From Carallia brachiata (taxonomy: Eukaryota > Streptophyta > Magnoliopsida > Malpighiales > Rhizophoraceae): 64,000 bases of DNA. Position numbers and translations under genes: made by a program. Below, piece by piece: positions 7,305 to 19,148 of this stretch; position 1 is the stretch's first letter; each line of letters opens with the position of its first letter. The notes below the pieces were generated by a model. The model made no database searches and was not told the origin of the DNA. It saw only the letters and a list, made by a program, of their open reading frames with translations. The DNA is taken from the NCBI GenBank assembly GCA_021464245.1, contig JADCRB010000001.1, forward strand, positions 5,403,186 through 5,467,185, given 5' to 3'.

Positions 7305-10247
7305 ATATACATGAAAAAAAAAAAAAAAAAGGGAGAATATAGAAAATAATTATAAATAGGCAGTACAAAAAAATTATTTAGCACAAAAAAAATTTGAAAA
7401 AAAAAAGTTTATAAGTATATTTAAATTAACACTAAGTACGTTTATGATTTAATTTTGAGAAAAAAAATAAATTATTTTTTAGAAACTAAACTCATTTTTA
7501 TAACTACTATATGTATATTTCTTATGTTCTCTTAGTAGGGCTCATAATCGTAATATATATATATATACACACTAGAAATAGACCCGAATTACACGTATGT
7601 TTTTTATAATTTAGTATTTATTTTGATTTTTTATCATATTACATATAAAACATTCATATATTAGGAGTTTTTGGCTTAAGAAAATATAAAGATACTTCAA
7701 ATATTGAAAAAAAGGATTTAAATTGTATATATAGACCCAATAACCACATACATAGAAAAATTTGTTAACGTTCAAATATAGACGGAAAAATATTAAGATA
7801 CAAATATTTAGTGTGCAATTATAAACATGAAAAATATAAATATATTAGGAATTTAAAATATATTGATTTTCTCATTTATAATTTTGTGTGAACTTTCTTC
7901 TAAGGTTCTTCAAAAAGAGAATTATTTTTTCCCTCTTTAACAAGAGAAAATATAAAGAGAATTAAATTTTGAGTATTTTTTCTTTCTTTACCTTCTTGAG
8001 AAAACAGAAAAGGAAATTATATTCCAAAGCCAACAAAAACTTTAGATGCAAATTAATATTATAGAAAAAGTATATAGAGGAGAAATTAGCATTATGGAAA
8101 AAAGTATAAAGAGGAGAAAAAAAATTGTCACCAGGAAGAAAGAGGAAAAGTTGAACGCTTTTTTTCAACTTTATAAATGTAAATAGATATAGATATATAC
8201 ATGGCATGATTTTATTTTATTTTTCTTTTTTGTAAAATTCGTTAATGTGAATGAATTAGGCTTTGAAATATCATTTAGCTTTTGTTTTATGCCCTTTTTC
8301 TTTGCGAATTTCTTGCTCGTTCCTTTGTGTAGTTTCAAAAGTCAAACGTCAATTAGCCCTTACCATTTAAAAAAAGACTTACGTACCAGTGGCTAATGTC
8401 TCAAATTTCCTTTGTTCGTTCCTTTGTTTTTTTCTTTTTTTTTTTTTTTCTTCTTTTCCTTATTTCATCCGCCTGCATTTTGACTTAAAACGGAAGAAAA
8501 GTAATTCAAATCATGAAATTACAAAGAAAAAACTATTTTGTTTTTCAAAAACTGAAAATATTAACTTACCGCCATGCATGTTTGTATGTGTCTGGCTTTA
8601 TTTTGCCTTTGAACGTGGTGACCAGCATATCTTTATTTGTTGCTGACCTTTAGTATGAGGTTTTTCACCATCAGGCTGTGGCAAATAATGATTGAGATAT
8701 TGGTACCATGCATAAGAACCAATATGAAGCCATCCATAAGGCACCTAGTCAATTATATGTTTCCGTCCAATTCCAACAATATATTAGCCAAATTTTTATT
8801 TACCGTATCATATATGCAATGAACTAAATATTTGGTGTCGATTGTTTCTAATTAATTACAGGTAACAAACCTGCCTCTAACCGGCTGACCTCCAACATCA
8901 ATAAATCATACATAGGGATAAATATTTTTGGGGTCCTAAACCTTTAAATTTTTTTATGTTTGAGTTCTAAACCTTTTTAACATTTCATTTGAATCCTAAA
9001 TCTTTTGATTTTTTACTATATCAGTCCTTTAAGTTACAAAAAGTAGTCAATCCATTAATAATTGAGTTTAATTTAATAAAAATTATTTAAAAAAGATTAA
9101 ATACATGAATTAAATATTTTTTTCATCAATAAAAAATGCATATTAAATATTTTTTAATCAAAAAATATACAAATTAAATAGGTAATATGCATATTTTTTT
9201 ATAGAAACGATATTCAATTCATATATTTAATCTTTTTTAAATAATTTTTTGTAAAGTTAAAATTATTTTTTAATAGATTGATCACTTTTATTAAACAGAG
9301 CGACTGATTTGGTAGAAAATCAAAAGGTTTAGGACTCAAACGTAAAAAAACCTAAAGGTTTAGGACTAAAAAAATACTTATCATATCATACATATGTATG
9401 TGTATTATATGTGTGGGCATTCTGCATATACTATATATGTGTATGGTATATTATCGTCATGATACATAAAAGATGTTGCCCAGCATTCATATAACATTCA
9501 TAGAGATGTAAGAGAGAGAAAGAAAAATGTAACATATAGTCTATAGATTTAAACCATTAATTAATAGTCAATCAGGGAATTCCACATGTTCATCCAGGGT
9601 CCAAATTTAATTAAACAGAAACAAAAAAAAAAAAAAAAGAACTAAACCAAGAAAGAATAATTTAAGTCAACACGGCCATGGTCTATAAATAATACTTTTA
9701 AATTAAAATAAAATTGGACGGCAATTCCAGAGAAGGCAGATGAACAACACATCCATAATCACAGACTATAGCGGAGATGAAAAAGGAGACTAAAAATAAT
9801 AAAAGTTAACGTTATAAGTAATGAAATAATATTTTAACATATATATAAAATTGTTGAAAAATACTTATATTGTAGTCCTGTTTCTTTTATCATGTTGTAT
9901 CTGTCCTACATTTGAGATAAATTAAGAGAGATTTAGATAGACCTCTACTTAATTTTTTAAAAAGGAGAATTTATGAACTAAATTACTAAAAGGGAATAAA
10001 AAGGTTTCTATTATGATTTAAATTGTTTGTAATTTTTTCTAAAAAAGCTTAAATGGTTTGATTTTTTTCCTTCATAAAAAAAAGGAAAATTAAATTATTT
10101 ATTTTTCCTATTCAAAAAGGGAAAAATATAAAGAAAATTAAAACAAAAGAGGAAATTTGAGATTTTTTTTTTCCCTTTCATCTCCCTTAATTTGAGAATT
10201 TGACCCGTGGCAAAAAGACAAAAGTTGAAGGTATTTTCTCCGCTTCT
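7305..10247. mobile_element. about 2.9-kb insertion in the VTL-B 3' region
   Basis: In units A and C the stop codon and the conserved TATTGATT/TATTGAGT flank block are about 145-175 bases apart; in unit B they are about 3.0 kb apart. The extra DNA starts near an A-run at about 7314 and ends just before GCCATAGGTATTGAG at 10248. It is AT-rich with no credible open frame; the frames present are homopolymer-driven. It contains one complete foldback MITE (8915-9385). The nature of the rest is unknown: an unrecognised non-autonomous element, several nested insertions, or intergenic DNA brought in by rearrangement. Confidence 0.6.
8915..9385. mobile_element. 470-bp foldback MITE, Mutator-like
   Basis: The arms are near-complete reverse complements of about 200 bp each. 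The left GATAAATATTTTTGGGGTCC pairs with the right end, and both arms carry CCTAAACCTTT, GTTTGAGT and, further in, AAAAAAGATTAAATA. The 9-bp sequence TCATACATA flanks it exactly on both sides (8906-8914 and 9386-9394), a length expected of a Mutator-type target duplication. The last few terminal bases do not pair perfectly, so the exact ends may shift by 2-3 bases. It is non-coding. Confidence 0.7.
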
Positions 10248-11046
10248 GGCCATAGGTATTGAGTTTCAATTTGTTGCTTTGTCTGCCCTAAAAGCTCAGG
10301 CTATGAGCAAGTCTTTGTTTATTAGAATTGCTGGTACTGTATGTTGTTATTTACTCTTTTTTCCCCCCTAGATGCATCTGGCTCTTGTAAAATAAAATAA
10401 ATAAATATTTCAATCTCCTAAAATTTTAGTTTCTATGTACTAAACAATAAATAAATAAAAAAAATTCTAGTTTCTTCCTTGTGTGACAGGATCCCAAAAA
10501 GATCATGTATGTTGTTACAAGAATATGTGAAAGGAATTTTTACAAGAAAAAGAAATATGAAACGACTTTAATGCAATGAATATTTTCCAGTTGTGTCAAT
10601 AAGAATCTACTTACCTTCGAACATGCTCTGTAACAATTTCGATATATCCAATATTCTATCAACTAAGTATAGTTTGAGATGAGAGATCTAAAGTTCGAAC
10701 TTTAGACCTCACAATCCAACCTAAACAAGATGTGTAATTTTGTGTTTAGCGATAAAATTCTCTTTGGTATCAATTTGATATCCAATTTATAGTTTTTATT
10801 CTCAAAATAAGAATTAAAATATAATTTAATGCAATGAAATTAATTTCCCGATATTGATTACACCACTATTAGTAAAATAATTTTAGAGATATCGTCATTA
10901 ATATTTTGTAATAAATTTTGTTTAATTGCGAACTAATATGATACATTTTGCTATCTCCATTTGTCATGCTAGACTTTTGAAATTAAATTTTTTGCAACCA
11001 AATTTGCAAAAGATAAAAGCCATTGGTTCATGATAGATATTCTGTT
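10248..11046 (+). repeat. VTL-B 3' flank (duplication unit B, distal part)
   Basis: This is aligned by eye with 6742-7165 and with 21205-23150. It has the same GAGCAAGTC block, the AATAAA signal (10391-10396), TGTTACAAGAATATGTGAAAGG, TATCAACTAAGTATAG and then TTCTCTTTGGTATCAATTTG and ATTGATTACACCACT. Unlike unit C it has no insertions, so it shows the ancestral arrangement of this flank. It ends at GATATTCTGTTAC, where an antisense LINE tail begins. Confidence 0.8.
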
Positions 11047-11048
11047 AC

Positions 11049-11562
11049 TTTTTTTTTTTTGAGAATAACATAGAATGATTTTATTCAGTAGCCAAATGTC
11101 TTGTATCATTCTGTAATGAATAAAAAACATGAGTTAAGCAAATTTGGAAGAGAGAACAACAGAACTATTACTAAGAGCAACTTTAGCTAGGAAGTGTGCA
11201 ACTCCATTAAACTGACGTCTTCAGTGGCTGAAGTAACAGTGTTGAAAGCCATGAGAGAGCTCTCTGATATCCTCTGCAAGCTGTCCCTCCGAACTCCAAT
11301 CTGCGAATAGCTTGAAGTGCCAAGCTGCAATCTGATCCTAGACAGATTTGAGGCAGATTCAATCTCGTTGCTTCCTGCAGGGTAGCTCTGATGGCTATGA
11401 GTTCTGCAACAGTCACCGAGCAACTTCCAACAAGAGCATGAGCAAGTAGGAATAGTTGTTTGCCTCTATCTTCTCTTGCCATGGCCCCAATCCCAGTTCC
11501 GTCTGTTATTCATGCCGCATCAATATTAATTTTCACCAATCCCCTCTCTAGCGGCTTCCGGG
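11049..11562 (-). mobile_element. 5'-truncated L1-type LINE, RNase H and 3' end
   Basis: On the minus strand the frame reads GLVKINIDAA, a stop, then ITDGTGIGAMARED, then AELIAIRATLQEA and LGSDCSLALQAI. These give the first Asp, the Glu and the second Asp of an RNase H fold of the type found at the end of plant L1 LINE ORF2 (RVT_3 family). The stop directly after the first Asp motif and later frame loss show it is inactive. On the plus strand the low-coordinate end is a T-run (11049-11060), the poly(A) tail of the minus-strand insertion. The sequence before the tail (ATTCTC) is typical of a LINE 3' UTR. Its insertion point is exactly where homology to unit C ends. Confidence 0.75.
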
Positions 11563-11808
11563 ACAAAATCAACATGAGTAGACACATTAAGTATAGAATC
11601 AACAAAGTTCATTAGCTGTGGTGTCGTTGAGCTGATTGGTAGCTCTATAGTAGGGCATATTGCTAACCCTCCACCATCTACCAATTCAACTTCATGCACG
11701 AGTTCCACATCCAATTCACAATGTTCAACGAGTTGATCTTCATGGCCTTCAAATTCAGATTCTGCAACATCAACCAATGTATCCTCTTCACCATCATGAA
11801 CAACTTCC

Positions 11809-13016
11809 TCATGATGCACAACCAAGCTCAACAACTTCAGATTCAATCTCATAATCAACTTCAATGTTTGATACCACACACTCATGGTTAGATGTATAAT
11901 CAATAACTTCATCTGCAACCTTATGTTCTGGTGCAACTTTTTTGACCACGTCAATACAAGATTCAAAACTCACATGACTTGATTTACAACTCTCCACTTG
12001 CTTGATATATTCACTAAACTTTTGAAGAAAATCTTCATAAAAAATCCTTTCCTTCATTGACACATCCATCTTACCCTTCTCTTGGCTACTCCTAACCTCC
12101 TTACTTTTGTTTGGATCAGACTTGAATTTGTTTGATACTTTATCCTCCTTTTTGTTCCAATTTGGCTTCCATGTTGGGGAAGAAGTCAAATTTGAACAAT
12201 ATCTTAATGTTGTACTCCTCCCTTTGAGCTGCTTTCAACCTTCATAGCCATGTGAACCATGTCCTCCAACTCCACATAATGTCGCAGCTCTACTATATCG
12301 GTATGTTCTTGTTTAGCCCTTGTAGAAATCTAGCCATTGTAGCTTCTCGATCTTCCTCAACATTGGCGCGGATCATTGCTATCTCCATCTTTTATGGTAC
12401 TCCTCCACGCTCTTAGTACCTTGAGTAAGCCCTTGCAGCCTGCGATAAAACTCACGATAATAATGGTTAGGAACAAATCGTTTTCTGATAATTGCCTTCA
12501 TCTCTTCCCAAGTGTCAATTGTCTCTCACGATTTCTTCGCCAATTGAGCACCAACTGGTGCCACCAAATTATGGCATAATCGGTGAACACCACGGCTGCT
12601 AACTTCACATTCTTCTCCTCAGAGTAATCATGGCAGTCAAACACAAGCTCTACCTTTTTTTCCCACTCCAAGTAAGCATCATGATTACTTTTGCCTTGAA
12701 ATGGAGGAATCTTCATTTTAATGCTTCCAAAGTTGCGATCTTGTCTATCTTCCCATCTCCCAATGTTCCTATCTCCTCTACCTCCACGGCCTACTTCACG
12801 TCTACCTCTCTCTTCTCTACCACGCGCCATTCTACCCACACTATAATTGGAGCCTTGATCATCTTCAACAAAGTCATCCTCAAAGTGAGCTTCATAACGT
12901 TCTCTACCATTCCCACGTGCATTGGGGACTCTTTGTTGTTGTCCCCGCTGCAAATTGGCTATGGCAGCTTCTTGTCTATCCATGCTATCTCGCATTTCAT
13001 CAAAACACGCAAACAC
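11809..13016 (-). pseudogene. Ty3/gypsy gag polyprotein, frameshifted
   Basis: The best frame (12498-13016, 172 codons) starts with a coil, then an Arg/Gly-rich linker (GRGGRGDRNIGR). It then enters the retrotransposon gag core: KMKIPPFQGKSNHDAYLEWE, VELVFDCHDYSEEKNVKLA and FTDYAIIWWHQLV. This core is characteristic of plant gypsy gag. Frame is lost near 12498, but the minus strand continues with gag-like reading (YYREFYRRLQ-type and ELRHYVELEDMVHMAMK-type blocks at about 12480-12230). A second open frame at 11809-12189 holds WKPNWNKKEDK and a Lys/Ser- then Glu-rich tail. I see no intact zinc knuckle. It is a dead gag. Confidence 0.8.
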
Positions 13017-13983
13017 TCGATCAAATTGTTATTGCATCGTGCTGATCACAATTGATTCATTAGCTGGTCCTTCCTTTGAAGCACCCTTGCCACGGTCTGA
13101 AGAAATGTTTTAACCTAAAAATTATGTTAGAAAGGACCTTACAAACACTCCCTCACGTGTATGACACTCAATCTCTCGTGTATGCACACAAATCAATTTG
13201 GTTTTTCTCTCCAATGCAACTCACACTTGCTTTTTTTCCACTCAATTGTTCCTCACTCTAAGTTCTTTGGAGCCAAGAACCAATAAAAATCAGTTTACAA
13301 ACTCCTTGCAACAACTAGAACTAGAGACTGAAGGAAAAAATAATAAGGGAAAGGGTAAGCTGCTGTCCACACAAGTAATTTGGTCAAATAGGTTTTTTTT
13401 TTTTTTTTTTTTATAATATGGCCAAAACATTTTTTTTTTTGTTAAAATTGCTGAAAAGTAACAAAACTGACTCAAATAACCACTAGGAAACACAAAAAAA
13501 AAGGTTTAGATAGGGAGGACTAGTGTTTCTCACTTTTTCCCAATCAGGACTGATATTGAGCGCTGAATTCGAACTCCATTTTGACAAAGATTCCAACCGA
13601 AGTGGGCTTTACTCAAAACACAAACGTTGTAGCCCTATGTGTTATCTTTCAAACGCAACTGGAATCACTCAATTTGGAGTTGTATAGAAGAAGTTATTAC
13701 AAAACTACTGAACAGATGTCAAATCTGGCGGACAGGCGCGCGGAAACACAAAGACTTAGGGTTTTTTTCTTTTTTTTTTGTTATAATTTTCAGAAAAGAA
13801 CACACGAAAAAAAGACAAAGAACACACTAGGGTTTTGATTTTTTCTTTTTATTTTTCTGGAATAGACACTAAACAACAAAACAAAGAAGACAAAGATGAA
13901 TAGACACAAACCTAGGGTTAAGAACACGATGGAAAACACAAAAAATAAAACTTTGGATACGCAAATCTGACCTAGAGCTTAAA

Positions 13984-13994
13984 CTCTGATACCA
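13984..13994 (-). other. primer-binding site (tRNA-Met type)
   Basis: On the minus strand the sequence TGGTATCAGAG lies two bases after the LTR end. This is complementary to the 3' end of initiator tRNA-Met, the usual primer for plant gypsy and copia elements, and it fixes the LTR boundary and the orientation. Confidence 0.8.
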
Positions 13995-13996
13995 AC

Positions 13997-14830
13997 TGAT
14001 GCGAACCCCGCAGATATCACCGGAAGACCCAACGCCTATAAAGAGACGCAAAGCCCACGGATACACCGAAAAACCCACGAATAAGATTGAAATCACAACC
14101 CAAGGAAAGTCAAGTCAGGTTTGAAGGAACCTTGACCCAACGTCTATATGGAGACACGAACCAAAGGTATAAAAAGATTTGTAGACGCCACACCCTAGAA
14201 AAGGAAGAAGGAGGGTGATAAGTCTAAGTTGAACGCCACAAGGAGGTGTCCTTGATAAGTTCGGTAAAAGAGTTTTGAAACTCCAAATAACGATTGTTCT
14301 CAAATCATAAGTCAGCAAATCTATTCAATTCCCTAAATAAAAGAGTCTCACAAGCCTTTTATAGGCAAATCCAAATAGTTAGAGTTTTAAACCTACTAAG
14401 AGTAGAAAACCTACTAAGACTAAAAAACCAAGTTCCTACATGAATAAGGACAAAAACCTAATTCAACTAGAAACTTGAAAATTAAAACTAATTCCTACTT
14501 GCAAAATGGATTGAGCTTAAATAAAACATTGTTTGGCCCAAAACAACAATTAAAACTCTAAACTAAACAATCCAAATCAGTCCACACATTGTCTTATATG
14601 CACTAGGCCCAAATAATTCTTGTTGGCCCAAACTTCCTCAATTTGGTTAACACTCCTCTTCTTGCACTTGGATCACATTGATGTAGACTTGTAGGACCTC
14701 CAATCTTTATTGCTTGCTCCACAAGTAAAGCACGTTTCTTGCTCTCCAAGGAAAGTCCACCGAGCCATAAAATCACACCAAATCATGTAGTGAGGATGCT
14801 AGCCAGACTCACATAAATTATACTCTCAAA
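13997..14830 (-). repeat. 5' LTR of the antisense gypsy element
   Basis: On the plus strand this begins TGATGCGAACCCCGC (element-strand end GCATCA). A CCTATAAAAGG promoter-type TATA on the minus strand at about 14356-14366 divides U3 from R/U5. The outer end is not determined; about 14830 is a guess from where the sequence character changes. No partner LTR is present in the window. Confidence 0.6.
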
Positions 14831-14979
14831 TTCCTATTGCAAGCTCAAACTTTCAGATACTTTAGGTGTTCTGGATATGAAAAAAATAATTAAATATTAG
14901 TTTCTAAACTGTGCCAAACTAATAGTGTGTCGGTAGAATGTTTTTCTTTTTTTTTGTTTGGTAAAGGATCTAGGCATGG

Positions 14980-16935
14980 GGGCACCACTACTTTGAGTAG
15001 TGAATAAAAATGGGACTTATCAACTTCTTCCTATAGTCAATCGACACCCGTCCTCCACTCCATCAGCAATGATCGCCACAACTTAGCCTGTGTTAACTTG
15101 GCATCAGAGATTAGGATATTCGTTTGATAAAGTCTTAAAGAATGTCATCCATTTGCATTCACTGTCGAGTCAGTCTTTAGCTAGTAAGTCTTTCCTTTAT
15201 AATTCATGTAGGTGCAATAAAAGCCAAAAATTGTCGTTTTCGACCTCTTTTGTGTCTAGTGTTCATCGACTTCAAAATATTTTCTCTAAAGCATGGGGAC
15301 TTTGCCTTGTTGAATCAATTGATAGGTTTAAATACTATGTTATTTTTGTCGATCATTTTACTTGTTATCTGTGGTTCTATCCTCTTCGTCTCAAATTTGA
15401 TGTTCACTCAATTGTTATTACTTTCAGGCAACTGGTTGAAAAGTAATTTAATAGCACTGTTACCACTCTACATTCAAATGGTGGACGTGAATACCGAGCA
15501 CTAAAATCCTATCTTGCCTCTTAGGGTACATTTCATGTTTTAACCCTGCTACACACACCTGAACACAATGGTGTCTCTGAGAGGAAAAACAAACACATTG
15601 TTGAAACGGGTCTTACCTTGCTTCACCAAGCATTCCTTCTCCTTGTTTTTAGTCACATGCATTCTAGGTAGCAGCTTATCTTATTAATAGACTTCCAACT
15701 TCACTTGTCAATTTGAAAACACCATATGAACAACTCTTTAAATCTCCACTAAATTATAATATATTGAGAGTGTTTGGTTGCCATTGCTAGCTACGGTTTA
15801 AAACTTATACTACAAAAAAACTAGAATCTAAGTCTCATCCTTCTTATTTCTTAGGGTGTTCACCTCATCATACTAGTTTTAAGTGTTATGATTTAATAAC
15901 TAATAAACTCATGCTCTCTAGACGATGTCTCTTGTGAGTCACAATGTCCTTATAAGAGTCATAATTCTCACTCAAAATTTCAAAATCAAAATGCTCAAAA
16001 TTGGATGTCACTTAATGATGCTTTAATGCCTCCTTGTTTTGTATTTTCTTCGTTTTTTTTTTTTTTGCAAGCTAATCTACAATTATGGGAGGTGCAATTG
16101 AAAGTCCATCTTTGATTAGTGTCTTCGAGTAGACCTTAGACTTGCTTTTTTCACTAACTCATCCACCTAACGCTACACCATTGGAGTCCACCTCCACTGA
16201 GAGTTTTGCTCCTTCACAACAAGTCCAGACACATGTTATGACAACCCAGTCCCAGAATAACATCTTTCAGCCAAAAAAAGTATCCTATACAACCCAGATC
16301 TCCATCTAAGATTCTTTAGAGGCAACATCAGTACAGCAACCCGAGTATCAAAAACTTATGGCTCTGTGGTTAAGCTAGCTACAATCCAGTTAGTACTTTC
16401 AATAGCTATACTGTTTACTTGGTCTTTCAGACAATTGGATGCAATAATCCATTTCTTCAAAGTACTCTTTACGGGACTGTTTTTATGGACTAGTCTGCTG
16501 GATTTAGTGTTTGCAAAATTGAATAAATTTATGGTTTGAAGTAGGCTCCCCATGCCTAATATTTGATTTTAGTCCTTTTTTTTTATTTGGGATATGTCAA
16601 CTTTATTTTAAACTCTTATTTATTTATTTATTGTTGTGATGATGCCACACTTTATCTCTTGATCTATGTTGACGATATCATACTCACCGGCAATAGTCAA
16701 TAAGTATTGTCTCATGTGCTTTGTGGTCTATCTGCCCATTTTTCTCTCAAAGATCTTGGCCTTCTTAATTTTTTATTGGGCGTGATTCTATTGTAGTCTG
16801 GTGGTCTTCTTTTGTCATAACATCATTATGTACAGCGTCTTCTTGATTCCTTTGGTCTTAGCCTAAGAGCAAGCGACTCTTTTATCAACTGGCACCAATT
16901 ATAGTTGCATGATGATACTGGGATCGCAAATTCAA
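14980..16935 (+). pseudogene. Ty1/copia pol relic (GAG-pre-integrase, integrase, RT)
   Basis: The plus-strand frame at 15090-15446 starts with WHQRLGYSFDKVLKNV (GAG-pre-integrase) and runs into the integrase core with VESIDRFKYYVIFVDHFTCY. Continuing through stops and frameshifts one can read the GGREYRAL (third catalytic region), TPEHNGVSERK and YLINRLP-type blocks to about 15720, then the linker to about 16050. RT reappears at 16665-16850 with LIYVDDIILTGN (the YVDD box intact), FSLKDLG and FLLGV, broken by several stops. Gag, RNase H and both LTRs were not found. About 16080-16640 aligns poorly with copia and may hold a small insertion. Confidence 0.75.
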
Positions 16936-17629
16936 CAACAAGATCATAGTAGGTCCCCAAACACACTGAATTATGCTCTCCAAGATAGTGTACCGAACGA
17001 AGCAAAAGACCCAAATCTCAACCACTCATCTGTTATGTCGAGTAGGGATCATCAGCAAGGGTAGATAAGTTCTCAGCCTTCAAAGGTGACACTAAGTCTT
17101 TGTAAGCAAGGCCCCAAAGGGGATACCTTTTTTTTTTTTTTTTTTTCGAGGCCTTCAACTCTAGTGAGCTTTGCATTGGAAAAGGGTTGCGCGACAACTT
17201 TCTTACCAGAAGAAACTTGTTTGGCATTGGTAGACCTCGAAGGAAGACCTCCAACGACATCCTCACTAGGACCAATGATAGAATCACTAGGCTTTTGAGA
17301 AAGCTCTTGAACAGTGCCTCAGCACTATCAACAATTCAAACGCTGGCAGCCCTAGTCCTCTTCGATCTCCATATAAGAGGCTGTTGATTCGAACTGCCAC
17401 TTTCCTCAAATCCTTGGGGAACAACAGGAGGAATCCCCTAAATAGCTTTTTGCTTCTAACCTCCCTTTGCTACTGCTACCTCTCTTGCTGCCTCCAGCAA
17501 GACCTCTTACCCCTTCAACTTCTTAGCCTCCTCTACGGCTAAGTCAAGGTTGTATTCTCAAACAAGCACACTGCCTCTGTGCTCTTCCCCCTTAAAATAG
17601 CACCCTAGAGTCTTTAGCTTCGTAAATAC

Positions 17630-17930
17630 CGCTACTTTTTGGGGGGAACAATGTAGGAGCCCCAGAGCGCGAACTCTTCAATGAGGAAAATGCGGTAGGA
17701 AGGTCGAGAGAATCGAACAGCAAACAAAAAGAAGTGCTCCTTGTAATCATGCTTACTCGAGAGACCGCCCTTAAGCTTGTCTGAAGCCCAACCCCTCGAA
17801 ATAATCAAATAGACTGCACCAAACTTAGTATCCAAAAACTTCACAAAGCAATTCTGACATAATATCCTAGTGGTCAATTCCCCACTAGCGGGATCAGAGA
17901 GAACCTTCAAGCTCAACAATCACTGCCAAA
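17630..17930 (-). pseudogene. antisense ORF (aORF-like) remnant of a Tat element
   Basis: A 95-codon minus-strand frame contains DKLKGGLSSKHDYKEHFFLF. This resembles the plant gypsy-type putative transposon domain (Pfam PF04195-like), where a GLPSS-x-K-x-W-K-x-x-F-F block is typical. In Tat elements such proteins are encoded antisense to gag-pol, just upstream of the 3' LTR, which is exactly the position here. Frames on either side (17030-17630 and 17930-18500) are broken. The match is by eye to a short block only. Confidence 0.5.
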
Positions 17931-18531
17931 AGTTTGGGGTATTTGACCAATGGACAAATGATTGTGATTGAGGAATCCGAGCAAGGTATCGGGAAGAGGA
18001 AACTAAACACCAAGCAATATGGGCTCCAGGTAAACGGTAAAATAACCCTTAGGAAGACGACATGCTCTCTTTAATGCGGTGGAAAGCCGCAACTGATAGT
18101 CGAGAGAAAAATTTTTTTACACCCAAAATTTTTCTGCGCCCTCTCCAGCAACTGGTCAATCATTCGAGAGGACATGCCATGAATCAGACACCCTAACTCA
18201 CTACACACGACTACTCCAGTGCCACCAGAAGAGCTGTGGAGGCTTTGCCTTTCCCAAGCATGTAACTTTAGTCATTTTTGACAAAAAAGAAAAAAAAAAG
18301 GACCATGGAGCTATGTAAATGGAAAGGAAGAAAGAGGAAATTTCGTAAACCTAATTTGGAAAAAGAACCCTTTAAAATAGGGCACCAGGGAACTGATGCA
18401 GCTATTAATGAAAGGGATGTCCATCACTGGACGCGACCTCACTAAACAACAACGCAAAGTTTAAAATTCAAAATGAAAAGGCCCTTTACCAGTAAAGAAA
18501 TGACCTTTATCCACTTTTAAAGGAAGGCAAG

Positions 18532-19148
18532 TGATGGATACAACCCACCACAGCCTCAGGCCTTAGGCCCAAGGCTCATTAGGTGGTCCAACAAAGGCAT
18601 GTCGAGAGCTTGAAGGACTAGTTAACAACTCTCCCGAGCAACTCGCTAGGATCTTGCCCACGGGAGCTGGTCAAGAAGCTCGCAATCCATGCCCGAGCAA
18701 CTGGTCCTTTGAATTTTGCACTGATAAACACATGTCACATCCATCACGCATAGAAATCTGGTCTTTTCAAATATCAAACTATCATCAATAGATGGGCAGG
18801 TATGAGATCCTGAAGGCATTTCTCCCTTAGGACCTCCCTAGACACCAACCTCTCCAACTGTATCTGTCTTAACCCCTCAAACAACATCTCTACTCTCTAT
18901 ATCACAGATACACACACACACCCTCGTAAGCATCACTGCGCACCGAAGGAGCACACACGTCAAGAGCCTCCACATCACAGGTTTACCATGAGAAATTCAC
19001 TAGGCCTCCTCGATCTCTTCAAGACACCTTGTTGACTTGAGCGTCGAAGTGCTTACACCAGGGCATCTCTGAGGCCAAGCCTCACTATTTTATAGGTTTA
19101 TATGTCAAACCCAATGATAGCTAGGCTCACAAATAGGAACAACCATCA
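18532..19148 (+). repeat. Tat-lineage LTR (3' LTR)
   Basis: It starts TGATGGATACAACCC and ends GGAACAACCATCA. Shared blocks with the LTR at 50142-50768 include CCTTAGGCCC, CACTAGGCCTCCTCG, TTGAGCGTC-AAGTGCTTA and CCAGGGC, then AACAACCATCA at the end. The two are clearly diverged, so they are related elements and not the two ends of one insertion. The LTR ends only about 17 bases before VTL unit C homology begins. Confidence 0.75.

Larger units (their letters stand above)
11563..14830 (-). mobile_element. truncated Ty3/gypsy element, antisense (LTR, leader, gag)
   Basis: Read on the minus strand the order is LTR (about 14830 to 13997), primer-binding site (13994-13984), leader (about 13980-13020) and gag (13016 to about 11809). 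Protease, RT and integrase are absent; the element stops where the LINE 3' end begins. This implies a large deletion or a later LINE-associated rearrangement. The 3' boundary at about 11563 and the outer LTR end are approximate. Confidence 0.75.
16990..19148 (+). mobile_element. 3' end of a Tat-lineage gypsy element
   Basis: A 617-bp LTR (18532-19148) is preceded by a purine-rich tract (AAAGGAAGGCAAG) and by about 1.5 kb carrying antisense coding remnants. This order (internal 3' region with antisense ORF, polypurine tract, LTR) fits the 3' end of a Tat element. The LTR is related to the 5' LTR of the element at 50142. Gag-pol is absent, so the element is 5'-truncated near 17 kb, abutting the copia relic. 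Confidence 0.65.

Noticed and set aside
11526..12016. Acidic 146-codon minus-strand frame as a separate gene (11526-11966)
   Set aside because: It overlaps, in another frame, the gypsy gag tail and runs into the LINE RNase H in the wrong frame; best explained as frame-shifted retroelement sequence.
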